Source: SIG622 sp045604705
Lineage (GTDB): Bacteria > Bacillota > Clostridia > Oscillospirales > CAG-382
Length of the DNA: 64,000 bases
Assembly: GCA_045604705.1 (NCBI GenBank)
Contig: JAZUOO010000068.1
Span: 1 to 64,000, forward strand
Direction: 5' to 3'
Part shown: positions 17,237-25,656 of the stretch, piece by piece
Position numbering within the stretch: position 1 is the first letter of the stretch
How the letters are laid out: every line of letters begins with the position of its first letter
Notes under the pieces: model-generated
What the model was told of the DNA's origin: nothing
Seen by the model: only the letters and a program-made list of their open reading frames with translations
Database searches by the model: none
Program-made: the position numbers and the translations under genes

Positions 17237-17385
17237 GTTAAGTCTCCCCTTTACATTTTAATCCGTAAAATTATTATAAATCATATTTGACAAAAAGTCA
17301 ATAGATTTTTTTATTATCAAACGTATTTTACAATTGTCATTATTTCCTTAAAAAAGTAAAAAAATTGAATATTTTAAAATAGGGC

Positions 17386-17414
17386 TTGAAAATGTGCGGT
17401 TCATATGATATAAT
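17386..17414 (+). promoter_or_regulatory. Promoter of trpS-tagO-mnaA
   Basis: TTGAAA (17386-17391), 17-bp spacer, TATAAT (17409-17414), leaving a leader of about 70 nt. No T-box antiterminator or terminator is present. Confidence 0.8.
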
Positions 17415-17490
17415 ATAGATAATTTTGTATTTTTAAAGTTATTCGCTCAAATATAAACACGAAAAATCGGGAAAGGTTTGGAAATCAGAA

Positions 17491-18501
17491 ATGGATAATA
17501 ATCAAGAAAGCAAAAAAATAATTTTTTCGGGTGTTCAGCCAAGCGGTATTCTTACGCTCGGTAATTATCTCGGGGCAATCAAAAATTGGGTAGCACTTCA
17601 GGATGAATATGATTGTCTATATTGTGTAGTCGACCTTCATGCTATCACCGTTCGTCAGGTGCCTGCAGATCTCAGAAGAAGAACCCTCGAGGGTCTTGCA
17701 CTTTATACAGCCTGCGGTATCGATCCGGAAAAGAGTACAACATTTGTGCAAAGTCATGTTTCTGCTCACGCTGAACTCAGTTGGATTCTCGGATGTAATA
17801 CCATGTTCGGTGAGCTTTCAAGAATGACGCAGTTCAAGGATAAGTCCGCAAAGCATTCGGATAACATCAATGCAGGACTCTTTACATATCCTGTTCTTAT
17901 GGCTGCAGATATTCTTCTTTACGGCACACACGTTGTTCCGGTAGGTATAGACCAAAAACAGCATCTTGAGCTTGCAAGGGATATTGCCAACAGATTCAAC
18001 GGAGTATACGGTGATACCTTTATTGTACCCGAACCATATATTCCCAAGACCGGAATGAAAATCAATTCACTCACTGATCCCACAAAAAAAATGAGTAAAT
18101 CAGATCCTAACGAAAATTCTTATGTTGCTATCATTGAGCCCAGAGATGTTACCATAAAGAAAATCAAGAGAGCTGTTACCGATTCCGAAGCTCATGTTTG
18201 CTATGCCGAGGGTAAGGACGGTATCAATAATCTTATGAATATTTACTCCTCCTTCACGGGAAAGAGCTACGAAGAAATTGAAAAAGAATTTGACGGTAAG
18301 GGTTACGGTGATTTTAAGGCGGCTGTCGGAGAGACAGTAGCTGACGGACTTCAGGATGTAAGAGACAGATATGCACAGATCGTAAAGGACAAGGCATATC
18401 TTGAAGAAATTATGAAGAACGGCAGAGATAAGGCGGCTTACCTTGCAAGAAAGACTCTTTCAAAGGTATACAGAAAAGTCGGCTTTTACGGTTTGAAATG
18501 A
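17491..18501 (+). CDS. trpS: Tryptophan--tRNA ligase
   Basis: 336 residues, the normal bacterial length. It charges tRNA-Trp. Class I signatures are PSGILTLGNYLGA in the HIGH position and KKMSKSDPNE as KMSKS; VDLHAITVRQ, MFGELSRMTQFKDK and GIDQKQHLELARDIANRFN are typical TrpRS blocks. The ATG at 17491 follows a GGAAAGG-like site. tagO starts 10 bp after its stop, so the two are likely cotranscribed. Confidence 0.97.
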   Translation: MDNNQESKKIIFSGVQPSGILTLGNYLGAIKNWVALQDEYDCLYCVVDLHAITVRQVPADLRRRTLEGLALYTACGIDPEKSTTFVQSHVSAHAELSWILGCNTMFGELSRMTQFKDKSAKHSDNINAGLFTYPVLMAADILLYGTHVVPVGIDQKQHLELARDIANRFNGVYGDTFIVPEPYIPKTGMKINSLTDPTKKMSKSDPNENSYVAIIEPRDVTIKKIKRAVTDSEAHVCYAEGKDGINNLMNIYSSFTGKSYEEIEKEFDGKGYGDFKAAVGETVADGLQDVRDRYAQIVKDKAYLEEIMKNGRDKAAYLARKTLSKVYRKVGFYGLK

Positions 18502-18511
18502 GGTGTGTTAA

Positions 18512-19657
18512 ATGACATTTGTTCCTTCTAATTATCAGAGTATAGTAACGCTTCTTATCACTATTCTCTGTTCGTTTTTAATTAGTTTTACCACCACTCC
18601 CATTGCTCGTGTCGTTGCATTCAAGGTAGGTGCGATTGATGTGCCGAAGGACAATAGAAGAATGCACAAAAAACCGATTCCGCGTATGGGTGGACTTGCG
18701 ATATTCCTTGGTTTTGCAATAACGGTCATAGTTTTCTGCAGCCCGACAACGGAACTCGTCGGTATGCTTTTGGGGGCGCTTTTACTGGTTGTAGTGGGGA
18801 TATTTGATGATATTTATTCACTGCCCGCATTTCTTAAGCTTTTACTGCAGATTGTTTCGGCAACCATTGCAGTGCTTATGGGAAATGTTATAAACGGTGT
18901 TACTATCTTCGGAAACTATATTGATCTGGGATCCTTTGCAGTTCCACTTTCGGTAATTTGGATAGCGGCTCTTATCAATGCAGTTAATCTTATTGACGGT
19001 CTTGATGGACTTTCATGTGGTGTTTCCGCCATTTCATCCGTTTCACTTTTGTTGTCGGCATTCTTTTTACCGGAGTCTTCATTTGCAATAATACTTCTTA
19101 TTGCTTCTCTTGCCGGCTCATGTATCGGTTTTCTTCCCTTTAACTTCAATCCCGCAAGTATTTTTATGGGTGATACGGGAGCAATGTTTCTCGGATATTC
19201 TCTTGCTATTATATCAATTCAGGGTTTCTTTAAGATTGATGCGCTTCTTTCATTCTGGATTCCGTTCCTTGTATTCGCTCTTCCCATTCTTGACACATCC
19301 TTTGCTTTTACAAGAAGGATCCTTCACGGTAAGAGTCCTTTCTCCGCAGACAGAGGTCATATACATCACAAGCTAATCGATATGGGTTTTACCCAGAAGC
19401 AGTCTGTTATGATTCTCTATTCCATTTGCGGTATCCTCGGAGTTTCTGCGGTTCTATTTGCCATGGACAAACCGATTGAGGGACTTTCGGTACTTGTTAT
19501 TGCACTTATAATCTATCTACTTAACTGGATTTTTGTAAACAAGAATTCCGAAACAAGAGAGCATATGGGCATGGGTCTTGAGATTCACGACGAAAATGCT
19601 CAGAAGTCCGACAATGAAGATATTTCTTCGAAAACACATGACAACCAAAACTCTTAA
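18512..19657 (+). CDS. tagO: Undecaprenyl-phosphate GlcNAc-1-phosphate transferase (TagO/WecA family)
   Basis: 381 residues. It starts synthesis of wall teichoic acid or a similar polymer by putting GlcNAc-1-P on undecaprenyl phosphate at the membrane. Family features are RRMHKKPIPRMGGLAIFLG, the DDIYSL acidic pair, NAVNLIDGLDGLSCG and FMGDTGAMFLGY (the catalytic Asp residues), and DRGHIHHKLIDMGF. About ten membrane segments; the last 40 residues form a hydrophilic tail. It precedes mnaA, which supplies the UDP-ManNAc for the next step. Confidence 0.95.
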   Translation: MTFVPSNYQSIVTLLITILCSFLISFTTTPIARVVAFKVGAIDVPKDNRRMHKKPIPRMGGLAIFLGFAITVIVFCSPTTELVGMLLGALLLVVVGIFDDIYSLPAFLKLLLQIVSATIAVLMGNVINGVTIFGNYIDLGSFAVPLSVIWIAALINAVNLIDGLDGLSCGVSAISSVSLLLSAFFLPESSFAIILLIASLAGSCIGFLPFNFNPASIFMGDTGAMFLGYSLAIISIQGFFKIDALLSFWIPFLVFALPILDTSFAFTRRILHGKSPFSADRGHIHHKLIDMGFTQKQSVMILYSICGILGVSAVLFAMDKPIEGLSVLVIALIIYLLNWIFVNKNSETREHMGMGLEIHDENAQKSDNEDISSKTHDNQNS

Positions 19658-19720
19658 AATGTTGAGTAGAAAAACACTGAAATAAGTAACTGAAATTATG
19701 TTTTCGGAAAGGACAAACAC

Positions 19721-20860
19721 ATGAAAAAGATTAAGGTCATGCCCATATTCGGTACAAGACCGGATGCAATAAAAATGTGCCCCCTCATTCATGAAATGAG
19801 AAAGCACGATGATATTGAAACAATTGTATGTGTTACGGGGCAGCACAGAGAGATGCTCCATTCGGTTCTTGATTTTTTCAATATTGTACCCGAATATAAC
19901 CTGGATATAATGCGTCCCAATCAGACTCTTGAAACCATTACCACCGATATTATCGAAAGGCTTTCCCCCGTTCTTAAGGAGGAAAAGCCGGATCTCGTAC
20001 TTGTTCACGGTGATACAAGTACTGCTTTTGCAGCTGCAGTATGTGCTTTTTACAATAAAATTCCGGTAGGTCATGTTGAAGCAGGACTTCGTTCTTTTGA
20101 CAAGTGGTCGCCCTATCCGGAGGAAATGAATAGAAGAATGGTCGGTCAGATTGCTGATCTCCACTTTATTCCCACTCCCATGTGTAAGAAGCAGCTTTTG
20201 AAAGAGAATATAACAGAGGGACTTTATATCACGGGTAACACCGAAATTGACGCTGTCGGATATACAGTTTCCGAAGATGTTGAATTTCCCAAAGATATTG
20301 CTTCAAAGCTCGACAGTTCAAAACGCCTTATTTTCGTAACTGCACACAGACGCGAAAACATCGGTGAACCTCTTGAAGCTATATGCAGAGCTCTAGGAAG
20401 AATCGTTGAGGACAACGAAGATACTCAGCTTATTTACCTTGTACATCTCAATCCCAAGGTTCAGGAAACAGTTCACGGAATACTTGACGGCAAGGACAGA
20501 ATAATTCTTGCTTCTCCACAATCCCCCTTTATTGCACACAATCTTCTTGCAAAAAGCTATTTGATACTGACAGACTCCGGTGGAATCCAGGAAGACGCTC
20601 CCGCACTCAAGAAGCCTGTTCTTGTACTCAGACGTGAAACCGAACGTCCCGAGGGCATTGAAGCAGGTACTGCAAAGCTTGTCGGCACAGATGAAGATAC
20701 TATTTACAACATGGCTTGTACATTGCTTAATGATAAAGATGAATATAACAAAATGGCAAATGCAAAGAATCCTTACGGTGACGGAACGACATCGAGAAGA
20801 ATTTGCGAGGCAATTCTCCATTACTTCGGTATGGGTGAGTGTCCCGAGGATTACATTTAA
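19721..20860 (+). CDS. mnaA: UDP-N-acetylglucosamine 2-epimerase (non-hydrolysing)
   Basis: 379 residues, typical length. It interconverts UDP-GlcNAc and UDP-ManNAc, the donor used by TagA. Seen: the N-terminal IFGTRPDAIKMCPLIHEM, VTGQHREML, LVHGDTSTAFAAAVC, VGHVEAGLRS, TAHRRENIGEPL, TDSGGIQEDAP and LRRETERPEGIEAGT. The ATG at 19721 is behind GGAAAGG. The TagO-MnaA pair here and TagA at 41.8 kb make the linkage unit of a wall polymer. Confidence 0.96.
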   Translation: MKKIKVMPIFGTRPDAIKMCPLIHEMRKHDDIETIVCVTGQHREMLHSVLDFFNIVPEYNLDIMRPNQTLETITTDIIERLSPVLKEEKPDLVLVHGDTSTAFAAAVCAFYNKIPVGHVEAGLRSFDKWSPYPEEMNRRMVGQIADLHFIPTPMCKKQLLKENITEGLYITGNTEIDAVGYTVSEDVEFPKDIASKLDSSKRLIFVTAHRRENIGEPLEAICRALGRIVEDNEDTQLIYLVHLNPKVQETVHGILDGKDRIILASPQSPFIAHNLLAKSYLILTDSGGIQEDAPALKKPVLVLRRETERPEGIEAGTAKLVGTDEDTIYNMACTLLNDKDEYNKMANAKNPYGDGTTSRRICEAILHYFGMGECPEDYI

Positions 20861-20893
20861 CTTTTGTAATAAAAATGAAAGGGAGTGAACAGA

Positions 20894-21697
20894 ATGAAGC
20901 ACAAATTCAAAAAAGCAGGCAGTCTCATATATCAGATACTTATCCTGCTTGTACTTTTTACTGCGGCATTTTTGCTGCTTGCACGTGCAAATCTTATTCA
21001 ACTCCCGGGATTTATTCAGAATATATTTGATACAGAGCAGGAAATTACCTCTGTGTACAATGGGGATAATCAGGAAATATTTGAATTTATCCACAATGTT
21101 CCCGAAAGCTCAGAAAAATTTAAGGAATATCCCGAAATTACCGTCGATAATATGAATACACTGCTGAATTCACTAACTCCACACAAGAATTTTTATTGGG
21201 AAAGTGTTTCCGAGACATACTCTTTAGATTCAGTTGTCACAAAGAATTGTAAATCACGTATTTCCGGCGACAAATACAATGTAGAGATTTTTGATAACAA
21301 TGGTAATATTTCCACAAAATATATCAGTGACGGGAAAGTGACTCATATTACTAAATATATGGGAACAAATACTAATTCAAAATCATATACATCGGGAATC
21401 TTCGACTTTTATTCGGATGCGGGACTTGTTTCGGTAGATCACTTCAAGGATGCCGATTTTATTTCAGGCAACTGTGAAATAAGACTTGTAGAGAATGAAC
21501 AGTATAAGCTGGTATCCATTGTATATACTTATGACAGGAATGGTGTTACAGTAAAAAACGACTACGGTATCAGTCTTGACTTCGGTGTGGTTCTTTTTGC
21601 AAAGTGCTATGAGAATGACATCCCCGTGTTCAAACAAACTACAAAATCCATATATCCGTTGACGTCACTTGATGATAAGCTCTTTACGGTGAATTAA
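20894..21697 (+). CDS. Membrane-anchored protein of unknown function
   Basis: 267 residues. The ATG at 20894 is chosen over the GTG at 20885, which is part of the GGGAGTG ribosome binding site. One N-terminal membrane segment (LIYQILILLVLFTAAFLLLA, about residues 11-33) is followed by an extracytoplasmic domain rich in beta-strand-like stretches (KYNVEIFDNNGNISTKYIS) with no recognised motif. It directly follows mnaA, so a role near the wall polymer is possible but not shown. Its TAA stop shares bases with the stop of the converging gene, leaving no space for a terminator. Confidence 0.75.
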   Translation: MKHKFKKAGSLIYQILILLVLFTAAFLLLARANLIQLPGFIQNIFDTEQEITSVYNGDNQEIFEFIHNVPESSEKFKEYPEITVDNMNTLLNSLTPHKNFYWESVSETYSLDSVVTKNCKSRISGDKYNVEIFDNNGNISTKYISDGKVTHITKYMGTNTNSKSYTSGIFDFYSDAGLVSVDHFKDADFISGNCEIRLVENEQYKLVSIVYTYDRNGVTVKNDYGISLDFGVVLFAKCYENDIPVFKQTTKSIYPLTSLDDKLFTVN

Positions 21698-22152
21698 AGG
21701 AACAAGATGGCAAGCAGTGCGAGTGGCGTGAGCTTGTCATTTGTTGCGTTATCGGAGAATAGCAACATTGCAACGGCGAGAATTATGAGAAGAGTATCGG
21801 CGTCAAAGGCAAATTTAAGTCTTGAGAGAATTCCTTTATCGTATATATCCTTTTTATCGATTTTATTATCATCCTTTTGCACATCTGTTACTGTGTTGCT
21901 TTCGGTTACGGCAAGAGAGGTTTCTTCGATTTGTGATTCATTTTCCTTTTCACGATTATTCTGCAGATATATCTGTGCTTCGCCGTTTTCCTTTTGAGTT
22001 CCCATTCTGTTAAATCTTTCATAGGCAAAATTGTCTGTGAAGCTTTTTACCGGGATGTTATCTTTTTGCGTTTTCGGTTTGTCTATTCTGACATTTGGAT
22101 TAAGTCTTATTCCCGATGCTGTGTTTTCTGTAGTGAAGTTTCTCGAGTACAT
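21694..22152 (-). CDS. Hypothetical protein with C-terminal hydrophobic hairpin
   Basis: 152 residues, third gene of a minus-strand trio. The ATG at 22152 follows AAAGGAGG. Residues 1-105 are polar and low-complexity, rich in Asn, Lys and Glu (probably disordered). Residues about 110-152 contain DADTLLIILAVAMLLF and a second hydrophobic stretch ending LTPLALLAILFL, short enough for a membrane hairpin. It starts 12 bp after the stop of the 132-residue protein. I do not recognise a named family; an envelope or sporulation role would be a guess. Confidence 0.7.
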   Translation of the reverse strand: MYSRNFTTENTASGIRLNPNVRIDKPKTQKDNIPVKSFTDNFAYERFNRMGTQKENGEAQIYLQNNREKENESQIEETSLAVTESNTVTDVQKDDNKIDKKDIYDKGILSRLKFAFDADTLLIILAVAMLLFSDNATNDKLTPLALLAILFL

Positions 22153-22164
22153 ATCGTGCCTCCT

Positions 22165-22563
22165 TTACTTTCCCTGTGTGCCAAAAAGCTTTACCATATC
22201 CTGAATATTGCTGTTACCGACAAGTCTCATTACACTCAAAATACGTAGTACCGAATCAGCACTCTCACGTCTTCTAATGCTCATATATGGCTTCAATGCT
22301 GTTACGAGTCTCACTGTGTTGTCAATATCTCCGTTTTCCATAAGTCTACCTACAGTCGATGATATTGTGGATAGTGCTGTTGTTTGAAGATTTGTGCTTT
22401 CGTAAGTCTTTGCACTTTCGTGTTGTTCCTCAGGTGAATCATCGTTTTTTTCGTTACTTTTTTCGTCTGTTGATCCCAAAAAGTTTCCTGCTATTTCCGA
22501 AATCATTTTAAGACTTTCTGGATCTTCAAGAATTTTTGCAATTCTGTCGGATACGTCACTCAT
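22165..22563 (-). CDS. Hypothetical protein with helical C-terminal domain
   Basis: 132 residues; the ATG at 22563 follows AAGGAGAG. The N-terminus (RIAKILEDPESLKMISEIAG) is a short helix pair, the middle is an acidic Ser/Glu/Asn linker, and the C-terminal RLVTALKPYMSIRRRESADS and VLRILSVMRLV look like a compact helical domain ending KLFGTQGK. No catalytic motif. Second gene of the trio, 15 bp after the first; the three are probably one transcript. Family not recognised. Confidence 0.75.
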   Translation of the reverse strand: MSDVSDRIAKILEDPESLKMISEIAGNFLGSTDEKSNEKNDDSPEEQHESAKTYESTNLQTTALSTISSTVGRLMENGDIDNTVRLVTALKPYMSIRRRESADSVLRILSVMRLVGNSNIQDMVKLFGTQGK

Positions 22564-22578
22564 AATATCACTCTCTCC

Positions 22579-22824
22579 TTAAATGTTCTCCTTTAGCTTT
22601 TCAGCCATTTTCTCAGCGTTCTCTCGTCCGAGAATATTTATGAATCTTTCTATATCCGACGGTGACATTTTGGATATTACTTCACGAACTCTGTCAGTAT
22701 CGGAAAGAGCACCCCTAAGTTTGTCGGTAGATATGTTGCCGGCGGATGCAGCGGAGCTGATTCTTTTTCTGATTTCATCGTCGGAGAGAAGTAAGAAGTT
22801 GTCAATATTTTCTTTGTTTATCAT
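22579..22824 (-). CDS. Small helical protein, first gene of an unknown trio
   Basis: 81 residues; the ATG at 22824 is behind AAGGAGG. Its sequence (LSDDEIRKRISSAASAGNIS, then SDIERFINILGRENAEKMAE) predicts four amphipathic helices with no membrane segment or Cys. The short helical pattern near SDDEIRKRI is common in small clostridial proteins encoded with the next two genes, but the function is unknown to me. Confidence 0.75.
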   Translation of the reverse strand: MINKENIDNFLLLSDDEIRKRISSAASAGNISTDKLRGALSDTDRVREVISKMSPSDIERFINILGRENAEKMAEKLKENI

Positions 22825-22946
22825 AAATTATCCTCCTTGAATGTACAACTATATTCACACTGTATTATATGTTAAATACAAAAAAGTGTTAATTACAAAT
22901 TTTCAACGAATTGGCTTTTTAATAATAAATATGGAGGTATATACCC

Positions 22947-23444
22947 ATGAAAATTCTGGTTTTTTCTGATTCACACAACAACACTGAATTAATTAAAAAG
23001 GCTCTTGATACCCATAAGGATACTGCAGAGCTGATAATTCATTTGGGTGACTGTGTAAAAGACACAGAGATTTTCACACGTATTTGTCCGCATATTGCAA
23101 ATATCAACATTCTCGGAAACTGTGATTATTTTTCGTCGGTGAACAGTGCTTCTATTGAGTCCTCATTCTATTTGGGAAAAACCGGAATTCGTGCATTTGC
23201 CTGTCACGGTCACTCATACAGGGTTGAAAAAGGGACGGACATTCTTTATACAAAGGCGAGACTTGAAAAGGTATCCATCGCCTTTTACGGTCACACACAC
23301 ATTGCGAATATTACCGAGAAAAACGGCATTATTATTATGAATCCGGGAAGCACTACAATACCGAGAAGTACAGAGCCCGTGTCATACGGCGTTGTAAACA
23401 TAGTTGACGGAAAAATCTTGCCATCCATCATTTTTGACAGATAA
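22947..23444 (+). CDS. YfcE/MJ0936-family metallophosphoesterase
   Basis: 165 residues. Two-metal phosphodiesterase fold: the ligand motifs FSDSHNN (start), LGDCVKD, LGNCD, CHGHSY and GHTH are all present in order, and MNPGSTTIPR closes the site. Proteins of this group cleave small phosphodiesters; the physiological substrate is not known. First gene of a tightly packed plus-strand operon that continues to DUF1643. AATATGGAGG precedes the ATG at 22947. Confidence 0.92.
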   Translation: MKILVFSDSHNNTELIKKALDTHKDTAELIIHLGDCVKDTEIFTRICPHIANINILGNCDYFSSVNSASIESSFYLGKTGIRAFACHGHSYRVEKGTDILYTKARLEKVSIAFYGHTHIANITEKNGIIIMNPGSTTIPRSTEPVSYGVVNIVDGKILPSIIFDR

Positions 23445-23454
23445 GGAGTTTTAC

Positions 23455-23967
23455 ATGACATATTCACCGAAGCCAAAGAACAACAAACCATTATTTATCG
23501 CTATTATAATGTTTGCAGTTTCGGCATTCTGTTTTCTTTATGCAGGAAGATTTCCCAAGTATACCTGGCTTATGCAGCTTGTCTTTGTATGCCTTGCAAC
23601 TGTAGCAATTCAGGTTTTGTTAAGATATGTACTCACAAAATTTGAATACACCTGTGATAATAAATCACTTTACATATATAAATCCCTCGGTAGGAAAAAG
23701 CTACTTGTAGGAAAACTTGAACTTGTTAATTCAGCAAGTTATATGGTATCGGAAAAAGAGTTTAAATCAGGCGGTGAGGATTATAAAGTTAAATCGGCAT
23801 ACACTTACATACAGAATTACAAAACGCAGGATGTTTATGTTTACATAACAACGATCGGTGAAACCAATTTTATGATAAAAATTGAGGCTAGCCCCAAATT
23901 TTCGGAATTTGTAAACGAAATGATAGATAAAAATTTGAAAGGACTTAAGGAAAATCATGAAATTTAG
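23455..23967 (+). CDS. Two-helix membrane protein with PH-like domain
   Basis: 170 residues from the ATG at 23455 (behind AAGGAG). Two membrane segments (LFIAIIMFAVSAFCFLYAG, LMQLVFVCLATVAIQVLL) are followed by a beta-rich domain of about 110 residues with a terminal helix (SPKFSEFVNEMIDKNLK), the layout of bacterial PH-like membrane proteins. No enzymatic motif. It overlaps thiI by 11 bp, so translation is probably coupled. The exact role is unknown. Confidence 0.75.
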   Translation: MTYSPKPKNNKPLFIAIIMFAVSAFCFLYAGRFPKYTWLMQLVFVCLATVAIQVLLRYVLTKFEYTCDNKSLYIYKSLGRKKLLVGKLELVNSASYMVSEKEFKSGGEDYKVKSAYTYIQNYKTQDVYVYITTIGETNFMIKIEASPKFSEFVNEMIDKNLKGLKENHEI

Positions 23968-25153
23968 AGAAGTTATACTTTTAAAATATGGCGAGCTTAT
24001 ACTTAAAGGTCTCAACAAATCGAGATTTGAAAATCAGCTTTTGAACGACCTTGCAAAAAAATTAAAAAAAGTAGGCGAATACAGAGTAACAAAAGCTCAG
24101 TCAACAGTTTATGTTTTTCCGCAGGATGAGGACGCTGCTGAGGATATTGGCAGAGCCTATGAAGAATGCAAAAAAGTATTCGGCATAGTTGCACTTTGCA
24201 GAGCCTGCGAAGTTGAAAAGGACATGGACACAATCCTTGCTGCTCTTCCCGAATATATTAAACCGACAATGGAGAAAAGCAGAACCTTCAAGGTTGAAAC
24301 AAAGCGTTCCGACAAGCATTTTCCGCTTAAATCTCCGGAAATTTCAAAGCTTTGCGGTGGCTCTATCCTTTCACGTTTTCCCCATCTTAAGGTCGATGTC
24401 GAAAATCCTGATGTGGTTGTAAGAGTCGAAATTCGTGATTTCGGTGCATATCTTCACTGTGGTACTGAGGACGGTGCCGGCGGCATGCCAAAAGGAAGTG
24501 CGGGTAAGGCATTGCTTCTGCTTTCCGGCGGTATTGACTCCCCTGTTGCAGGTTTTCTAACGGCAAAAAGGGGTGTTACGGTTGACGCGGTTCACTTTGA
24601 GAGCTATCCCTATACAAGTGAACAAGCTCGTGAAAAAGTTGTTGAACTTGCAAATATCATGTGCGATTATATGGGTGGAATGTATCTCAATGTAATTTCC
24701 GTTACCCACATTCAGGAAGAAATAAGAGATAAATGCAGAGAGGAATACTTCACTCTTATTTTAAGGCGTTTTATGATGAGACTCGCTCAGAGGCTGGCAC
24801 TTAAATATGATGATAAAGGTATTATTACAGGCGAGAGCATTGGACAGGTTGCAAGTCAGACGCTTGGAGCTATGGCAGTTACAAACGCCGTACTTGATAA
24901 AGTCCCGGCATACCGTCCGCTTATTGCAATGGACAAGGAAGAAATTATTAAGATTTCACGTAAAATCGGAACTTACGATACATCTATTCTCCCGTATGAG
25001 GATTGCTGTACGGTATTCACTCCGAGACACCCTGTCACCAATCCCATTCTTGAAAACATTGAAAAGGAAGAACAGAAGTTGGATGTTGAAGGACTTGTCG
25101 AGGAAGCCTTTGCAGGGACTGTAAAATATATACTTGGGGACTATAAGAGATGA
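23957..25153 (+). CDS. thiI: tRNA 4-thiouridine sulfurtransferase
   Basis: 398 residues, the short form without a rhodanese domain. ThiI adenylates U8 of tRNA and transfers sulfur to give s4U; it also feeds thiazole synthesis. N-terminal ferredoxin-like and THUMP domains (FREVILLKYGELILKGLN to about residue 165), then the PP-loop LSGGIDSPVAGFL, the VHFESYPYTSEQAREKV block and ITGESIGQVASQTLGAM. DCCTVFTPRHPVT contains the conserved Cys pair. It overlaps cinA by 4 bp. Confidence 0.96.
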   Translation: MKFREVILLKYGELILKGLNKSRFENQLLNDLAKKLKKVGEYRVTKAQSTVYVFPQDEDAAEDIGRAYEECKKVFGIVALCRACEVEKDMDTILAALPEYIKPTMEKSRTFKVETKRSDKHFPLKSPEISKLCGGSILSRFPHLKVDVENPDVVVRVEIRDFGAYLHCGTEDGAGGMPKGSAGKALLLLSGGIDSPVAGFLTAKRGVTVDAVHFESYPYTSEQAREKVVELANIMCDYMGGMYLNVISVTHIQEEIRDKCREEYFTLILRRFMMRLAQRLALKYDDKGIITGESIGQVASQTLGAMAVTNAVLDKVPAYRPLIAMDKEEIIKISRKIGTYDTSILPYEDCCTVFTPRHPVTNPILENIEKEEQKLDVEGLVEEAFAGTVKYILGDYKR

Positions 25154-25641
25154 TGATTGAAGAAAAAGTTATATCTTATTTTAAAGAAAATGGCTTGTGG
25201 CTTGCCAGTGCAGAATCGTGTACCGGAGGACTCATCTCAAAGAGGATCACTGATATATCCGGTGCTTCATCTGTATTTGGTTACGGACTCTGTACTTATG
25301 CAAATGAAGCTAAGATCAAACTTCTTGGTGTTAAAAAGGAAACTCTTGAAAAGTATGGTGCAGTGAGCTCACCGACTGCCTCCGAAATGGCACAGGGGCT
25401 TTTGAAGCTTTCGGGTGCAGATGTCGTAGTTTGTACAACGGGAATGGCAAGCCCCGGAGGTTGTCCCACGGATAAGCCCGTCGGATTGGTTTTTGTTGGC
25501 GTCGGAAGCAGACTCGGTGTCAGAGTAATTGAGCTCAATATCGGACATTTGGGAAGCCGTGATAAAATCAGAAATGCCTCTGCGGATTGTGCACTTAATG
25601 AAGCACTGTCTGAAGCAGAAAAGCTCATTTTAAGAAAATGA
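25150..25641 (+). CDS. pncC: CinA C-terminal domain protein (nicotinamide-nucleotide amidohydrolase)
   Basis: 163 residues. Only the PncC/CinA C-terminal domain is present, as in stand-alone PncC, which deamidates NMN to nicotinic acid mononucleotide. Seen: SAESCTGGLISKRITDISG, the YANEAKIKLLGV block and VVCTTGMASPGGCPTDKPVG. The ATG overlaps the thiI stop (ATGA); a second ATG follows at 25153. Its NAD-salvage role is consistent with the PnuC-type transporter at 7.8 kb. Confidence 0.93.
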   Translation: MMIEEKVISYFKENGLWLASAESCTGGLISKRITDISGASSVFGYGLCTYANEAKIKLLGVKKETLEKYGAVSSPTASEMAQGLLKLSGADVVVCTTGMASPGGCPTDKPVGLVFVGVGSRLGVRVIELNIGHLGSRDKIRNASADCALNEALSEAEKLILRK

Positions 25642-25656
25642 ATTGAGGACAAAAGT

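Noticed and set aside
17386..17490. T-box leader before trpS
   Set aside because: The distance from promoter to start is only about 70 nt, with no AGGGTGG-type T-box sequence and no terminator hairpin.
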